This document shows positions 6,815 to 9,322 of a stretch of DNA of 9,322 nucleotides, one piece after another. Position 1 is the first letter of the stretch; each line of letters opens with the position of its first letter. The DNA is from JANNSW01 sp031431235. Its GTDB lineage: Bacteria; Pseudomonadota; Alphaproteobacteria; Rhizobiales; Hyphomicrobiaceae. Where the stretch lies: positions 1 through 9,322 of the forward strand of contig JANPDA010000037.1 of the NCBI GenBank assembly GCA_031431235.1, given 5' to 3'. The position numbers and the translations under genes are program-made. The notes under the pieces were generated by a model, which worked only from the letters and a program-made list of their open reading frames with translations, was not told the origin of the DNA and searched no databases.

Positions 6815-6918
6815 TCGGGCGGCAGACCCGATCGACATCAACTCGGCCCTGCTCCGCCGAAACATGCCGGCAAGAGCGTCGCCGAACGGGGCCGATCCGT
6901 CAACTCGAGTAGAGCAAC

Positions 6919-7677
6919 ATGACGATGACCAGTGCTTTTGGATCGACCAACACATCGGCGGGTTTGCTTGAAGGCCGCATTGTGTTGGTGACTGGAGCCG
7001 CAGGTACTATAGGTCGTGCGGTTTGCGCAGCCCTGAGCGAACACGCGGCCCAGGTCGTGAAACTCGATCGGGTCGCGGTGTCTGGTACCATCGCTTGCGA
7101 TGTGACGGATCCATCCGCACTTGCAGCCTACTTCGACGCATTGGACCCGCCAGTGACCGACGTCGTGCATGCGGCCGGGTCGCTCATCGTCGGTCCGATC
7201 GCGAAGACCGAACTGGCCGACTACCGGCTCGCCATCGACGCCAATCTGACAAGTGCGTTCCTGGTCGGGCGCGAAGCGGCGCGTCGCCTGAAGTCCGGCG
7301 GCACACTGACTTTCGTTTCGTCCCAGGGAGGGCTGAAGGCCGGAGCCCAGTGGGGCATCTATTGTGCCGCCAAGGCCGGCGTCATCCGCCTCGCCGAGGC
7401 GCTTGCCCAGGAATTGGGCGGCTCTGGCGTCCGCGTCAATTGCGTCTGCCCCGGTACGGTCGAGAGCCCGATGACCGACCGTGCTATCGACAATCTGGCG
7501 CAGTGGCGTGGCGGCGACGCGGCGTCGATCAAGGCTCGCTATGCCGCCGGCGTGCCGCTCGGCCGCTTCGCCTATCCCAGCGAGATCGGACGGACCTGTG
7601 TCTACCTGATCTCGCCGCTCGCAAGCTATGTGAGCGGCGTTGCACTGCTCGTCGATGGCGGGGAGCTGTCGGGATGA
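6919..7677 (+). CDS. Short-chain dehydrogenase/reductase (SDR), NAD-type
   Basis: A 252-residue classical SDR. The cofactor motif is TGAAGTIG (25-32), with Thr where most have Gly. The acidic Asp50 at the end of strand 2 (VVKLD) favours NAD(H) over NADP(H). HAAG (84-87) replaces the usual NAG. The catalytic tetrad is Asn109, Ser134 or Ser135 (FVSSQGG), Tyr148 and Lys152 (YCAAK). The remaining landmarks are normal: VNCVCPGTVESPM (173-185), a C-terminal YLISPLASYVSG (229-240), and VDGGELSG at the end. It follows the E1 beta gene after about 100 non-coding bases, which begin with a small hairpin (TCGGG 6815-6819 with CCCGA 6827-6831) but no T-run, so read-through is likely. Its stop overlaps the next ATG (ATGA). 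It likely oxidises or reduces an alcohol/carbonyl intermediate; the substrate is unknown. ATG 6925 is an alternative start. Confidence 0.9.
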   Translation: MTMTSAFGSTNTSAGLLEGRIVLVTGAAGTIGRAVCAALSEHAAQVVKLDRVAVSGTIACDVTDPSALAAYFDALDPPVTDVVHAAGSLIVGPIAKTELADYRLAIDANLTSAFLVGREAARRLKSGGTLTFVSSQGGLKAGAQWGIYCAAKAGVIRLAEALAQELGGSGVRVNCVCPGTVESPMTDRAIDNLAQWRGGDAASIKARYAAGVPLGRFAYPSEIGRTCVYLISPLASYVSGVALLVDGGELSG

Positions 7678-8993
7678 AATCCATCGACGAGATTATCGCT
7701 CAGTGTGATCTGGTGGCCGTTGCCACGCCCGACAATTGCGGACGTCTGATCGGCAAGCGGCGTCCAATCGCCGACTGGAGCAAGCTGCGCTCGCAAGGTC
7801 TTGCTTCGCCCGATTTTCATCTCATCACCGGCCCCGAGAACAGGCCGCTCGATGGCTTTGCGGTCGCTGGCGAGCACAAGGGCTTTCAGAACGGCACACT
7901 GATGCCGGCTGCGAACGCCGGTTTCCTTGCGCCGAGCGAGCCGCGAACCGCGATCGTGATTGCTGACGCCCTAGATGCACAAGGACGCGCATTCGAGGAA
8001 GCGCCGCGTCGCATTCTCGCGCGACAAGTCGAGCGCCTGGCTCGTCATGGCGTGACCGCCCTGGTTGCCACCGAACTCGAATTCTATGCCTTTCGGCAGA
8101 GCTTCGATTTGGCTGCCGCAACCGGCTACCGCGGTCTGACGCCACTGCACAATCGCCACGGCGACAACGATATCCTCGTCAGCGGTTTCTCCGACGATGT
8201 GTACCGGCGCATTGCCGAGACCCTGGCTCGATCTGGCATCGCGGTGGGCCAGATGCAAGGCGAAGGCGGTACCGGCCAGTGCGAGATCAACACCCTGCCG
8301 GCCGACCCGATGACCGCGGCCGACAGTCATGTGGCCTTCAAGCATATCGTCAAGTCATTCGCCCATTGCGATGGAATGTCGGTAACATTTCTCGCCAAAC
8401 CCTTTGCCGAAGATGCTGGCTCGGGCGGGCACATCCACCTCTCACTCTGGTCAGCCGACGGGACCTCGGCTCTCGGGCAGGGAGACACGCTTTCCGAGTT
8501 CGGCCGCCGCTTCCTGGCCGGCCTGCTCGCACTGACGCCCGAGCTCACAGTCCTTCATGCACCCTATGTGAACTCCTATCGTCGCCTCACCCCGGGCGGT
8601 TTCACGCCGCTGCAGGCGACCTGGGGCTGGGATGATCGGCGGGTGATGGTTCGCCTGCTCCGCGATCCGTCCTGCGTTCGCTTGGAGTTCAGGTTGCCTG
8701 GTGCCGATGCAAACCCCTATCACAGCGTAGCGGGGACGCTGGCTGCAGGCTTGGCCGGTGTCGAGGAAGGGATGGAACTCGCATTACGGCCCGGCCTGCA
8801 GCAACAGGGTGCTGGTGACATACCAGAGGACCTGGCTGTCGCCTGGCGGTCGTTTTCGCGATCGGAAGGTGCTGCAGCAGCCTTTGGAGGAAGTGTGCGA
8901 GATCACCTTGCGCTGCTCGCCCACCACGAACTCAGCGCCTCCCGGCGGATCGTCACCGCTTGGGAGGTCGCGCGTGGCTTCGAGGTGGCTTGA
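7674..8993 (+). CDS. Glutamine synthetase-like gamma-glutamyl-amine ligase (PuuA/GlnT-type)
   Basis: A 439-residue glutamine synthetase-fold protein. The metal/ATP/glutamate residues are in place: Glu134 and Glu136 (TELEFYAF), Glu197 and Glu204 (GEGGTGQCEIN), His253 (SGGHIHLSLW), Asn300-Arg303 (NSYRR), and Arg336 with Glu338-Arg340 (CVRLEFRLPGADANPYHS). The segment that in GlnA reads PGYEAP, with the glutamate that helps deprotonate ammonium, reads PGGFTP here and is followed by TWGWDDRR. That F/T-P...WG.D(N/D)R form is what I know from PuuA-type gamma-glutamylpolyamine and related amine ligases. I infer that it joins glutamate to an organic amine using ATP, not to ammonia. There is no GlnA-type adenylylation Tyr region. 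The start at ATG 7674 overlaps the SDR stop by 4 bp; the same frame is open further upstream inside the SDR gene but has no role there. The amine is unknown. Confidence 0.9.
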   Translation: MKSIDEIIAQCDLVAVATPDNCGRLIGKRRPIADWSKLRSQGLASPDFHLITGPENRPLDGFAVAGEHKGFQNGTLMPAANAGFLAPSEPRTAIVIADALDAQGRAFEEAPRRILARQVERLARHGVTALVATELEFYAFRQSFDLAAATGYRGLTPLHNRHGDNDILVSGFSDDVYRRIAETLARSGIAVGQMQGEGGTGQCEINTLPADPMTAADSHVAFKHIVKSFAHCDGMSVTFLAKPFAEDAGSGGHIHLSLWSADGTSALGQGDTLSEFGRRFLAGLLALTPELTVLHAPYVNSYRRLTPGGFTPLQATWGWDDRRVMVRLLRDPSCVRLEFRLPGADANPYHSVAGTLAAGLAGVEEGMELALRPGLQQQGAGDIPEDLAVAWRSFSRSEGAAAAFGGSVRDHLALLAHHELSASRRIVTAWEVARGFEVA

Positions 8994-9049
8994 GAACTCA
9001 GCAGGTTTCACAGCGTTTGCCCTGCCAGGGATTCCGCATGCCAATGATC

Positions 9050-9084
9050 ATGCTCAGATACTTCAGGAAAATCACTCTGAGCAT
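9050..9084. repeat. Perfect 9-bp inverted repeat downstream of the catabolic operon
   Basis: ATGCTCAGA (9050-9058) and TCTGAGCAT (9076-9084) are exact reverse complements around a 17-base loop, 56 bases after the operon stop at 8993. There is no T-run after the stem, so it is not a textbook intrinsic terminator. It could be a degenerate terminator, a recombinase or regulator site, or the edge of the downstream mobile element. The rest of 8994-9231 has a minor CCCTG-C-CAGGG repeat (9020-9030) and no gene that I can see. Confidence 0.45.
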
Positions 9085-9205
9085 TTGCTATCGATGAGTA
9101 ATCGGCATGGCTGTCAGTCACGTCGATCGATAACTATTCCATGCAAGAATTGATCTGAAATGCGAGGTGCGCTCGATCGAACGAGCAGTCTCGGCCCCAA
9201 GTTGG

Positions 9206-9228
9206 CTGTCTCTCAACCAAGGAGACAG
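9206..9228 (+). promoter_or_regulatory. Hairpin covering the ribosome-binding site of the right-hand recombinase
   Basis: CTGTCTC (9206-9212) and GAGACAG (9222-9228) form a 7-bp perfect stem with a 9-base loop. The Shine-Dalgarno sequence AAGGAG (9219-9224) lies across the loop and 3' arm, seven bases before ATG 9232. The stem would partly hide the site and could hold down translation of the recombinase. The ribosome-binding site itself is certain; the regulatory effect is inferred. Confidence 0.5.
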
Positions 9229-9231
9229 ACC

Positions 9232-9322
9232 ATGAACGACAACGACGCCCAAGTGATCGAGCTCCCCGTCCGCCGCCCGCCCTGGAACAAGGGCAAGCTC
9301 GTTGGTGCCAAGCCGCCACTCA
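9232..9322 (+). CDS. Tyrosine recombinase/integrase, 5' end only (runs off window)
   Basis: ATG 9232, with AAGGAG seven bases upstream, opens a frame that stays open to the window end. It encodes about 30 residues beginning MNDNDAQVIELPVRRPPWNK, then GKLVGAKPPL. I recognise this N-terminus from a compact family of site-specific tyrosine recombinases common on mobile elements of rhizobia and relatives, in which PPWNKGKL-GAKPPL is followed by the catalytic domain. The catalytic R-H-R-Y residues lie beyond the window, so integrity cannot be judged. It differs from the recombinase remnant at 529-837. It points away from the catabolic genes and marks the right edge of the island. Recognition rests on family memory of a short stretch. 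Confidence 0.7.
   Translation, partial: MNDNDAQVIELPVRRPPWNKGKLVGAKPPL

Noticed and set aside
7023..7673. Upstream open extension of the glutamine synthetase-like frame, giving a 656-residue reading
   Set aside because: It lies inside the SDR gene in another frame and encodes Arg-rich low-complexity sequence. The ligase starts at ATG 7674 with the usual ATGA overlap, so this is not an SDR-ligase fusion.
9105..9144. GCATGG/CCATGC inverted repeat with a 28-base spacer
   Set aside because: Six-base arms at that distance are expected by chance in a stretch of this size.
1..9322. CRISPR arrays, tRNA or rRNA genes, riboswitches
   Set aside because: No regularly spaced repeats, cloverleaf with CCA end, rRNA signature or recognisable riboswitch core was seen on reading both strands. 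A covariance-model search would be needed to be certain.

Overview
This is a high-GC bacterial window. Its gene content (Rhizobiales-type tyrosine recombinases, a polar amino acid/ectoine-class ABC transporter and FCD-type GntR regulator remains) suggests an alphaproteobacterium, probably of the order Hyphomicrobiales (Rhizobiales). That placement is an inference from gene flavour; no ribosomal or housekeeping gene is present. The window reads as an accessory catabolic island bordered by mobile DNA.

Left border (1-1488): the 3' end of an IS3-family transposase gene with a one-base frameshift, followed by the right end of that IS. The IS abuts a tyrosine recombinase gene on the minus strand that keeps only its N-terminal core-binding domain. 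About 650 bases with no convincing gene follow.

Centre left (1489-4269, minus strand): a substrate-binding protein and two membrane permeases form a polar amino acid/ectoine-type ABC importer in a tight operon. No ATPase gene is present, and the place downstream where one could sit is occupied by mobile or unassigned DNA. Upstream lies a decayed GntR/FCD regulator that has lost its DNA-binding domain and carries a frameshift.

Centre right (4377-8993, plus strand): a divergent operon of five genes encodes a VOC (glyoxalase-fold) protein, E1 alpha and beta subunits of a thiamine-diphosphate 2-oxo acid/acetoin-type dehydrogenase, an NAD(P)-dependent SDR dehydrogenase, and a glutamine synthetase-like enzyme. 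The last belongs by its motifs to the gamma-glutamyl-amine ligase (PuuA/GlnT-like) branch rather than to ammonia-fixing GlnA. Junctions are 3 bp, 2 bp, about 100 bp and a 4-bp ATGA overlap. A 12-bp palindrome (GATAC-GT-GTATC) sits in the divergent control region.

The simplest reading is a pathway that imports a small nitrogenous or zwitterionic compound, ligates glutamate to an amine intermediate, oxidises an alcohol or carbonyl with the SDR, and cleaves a C-C bond or oxidatively decarboxylates with the TPP E1. The substrate cannot be deduced from sequence, and I do not recognise this exact gene combination as a described pathway.

Right border (8994-9322): a non-coding stretch with a 9-bp inverted repeat, then a second, different tyrosine recombinase starting at 9232 and running off the window. 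A small hairpin covers its ribosome-binding site.
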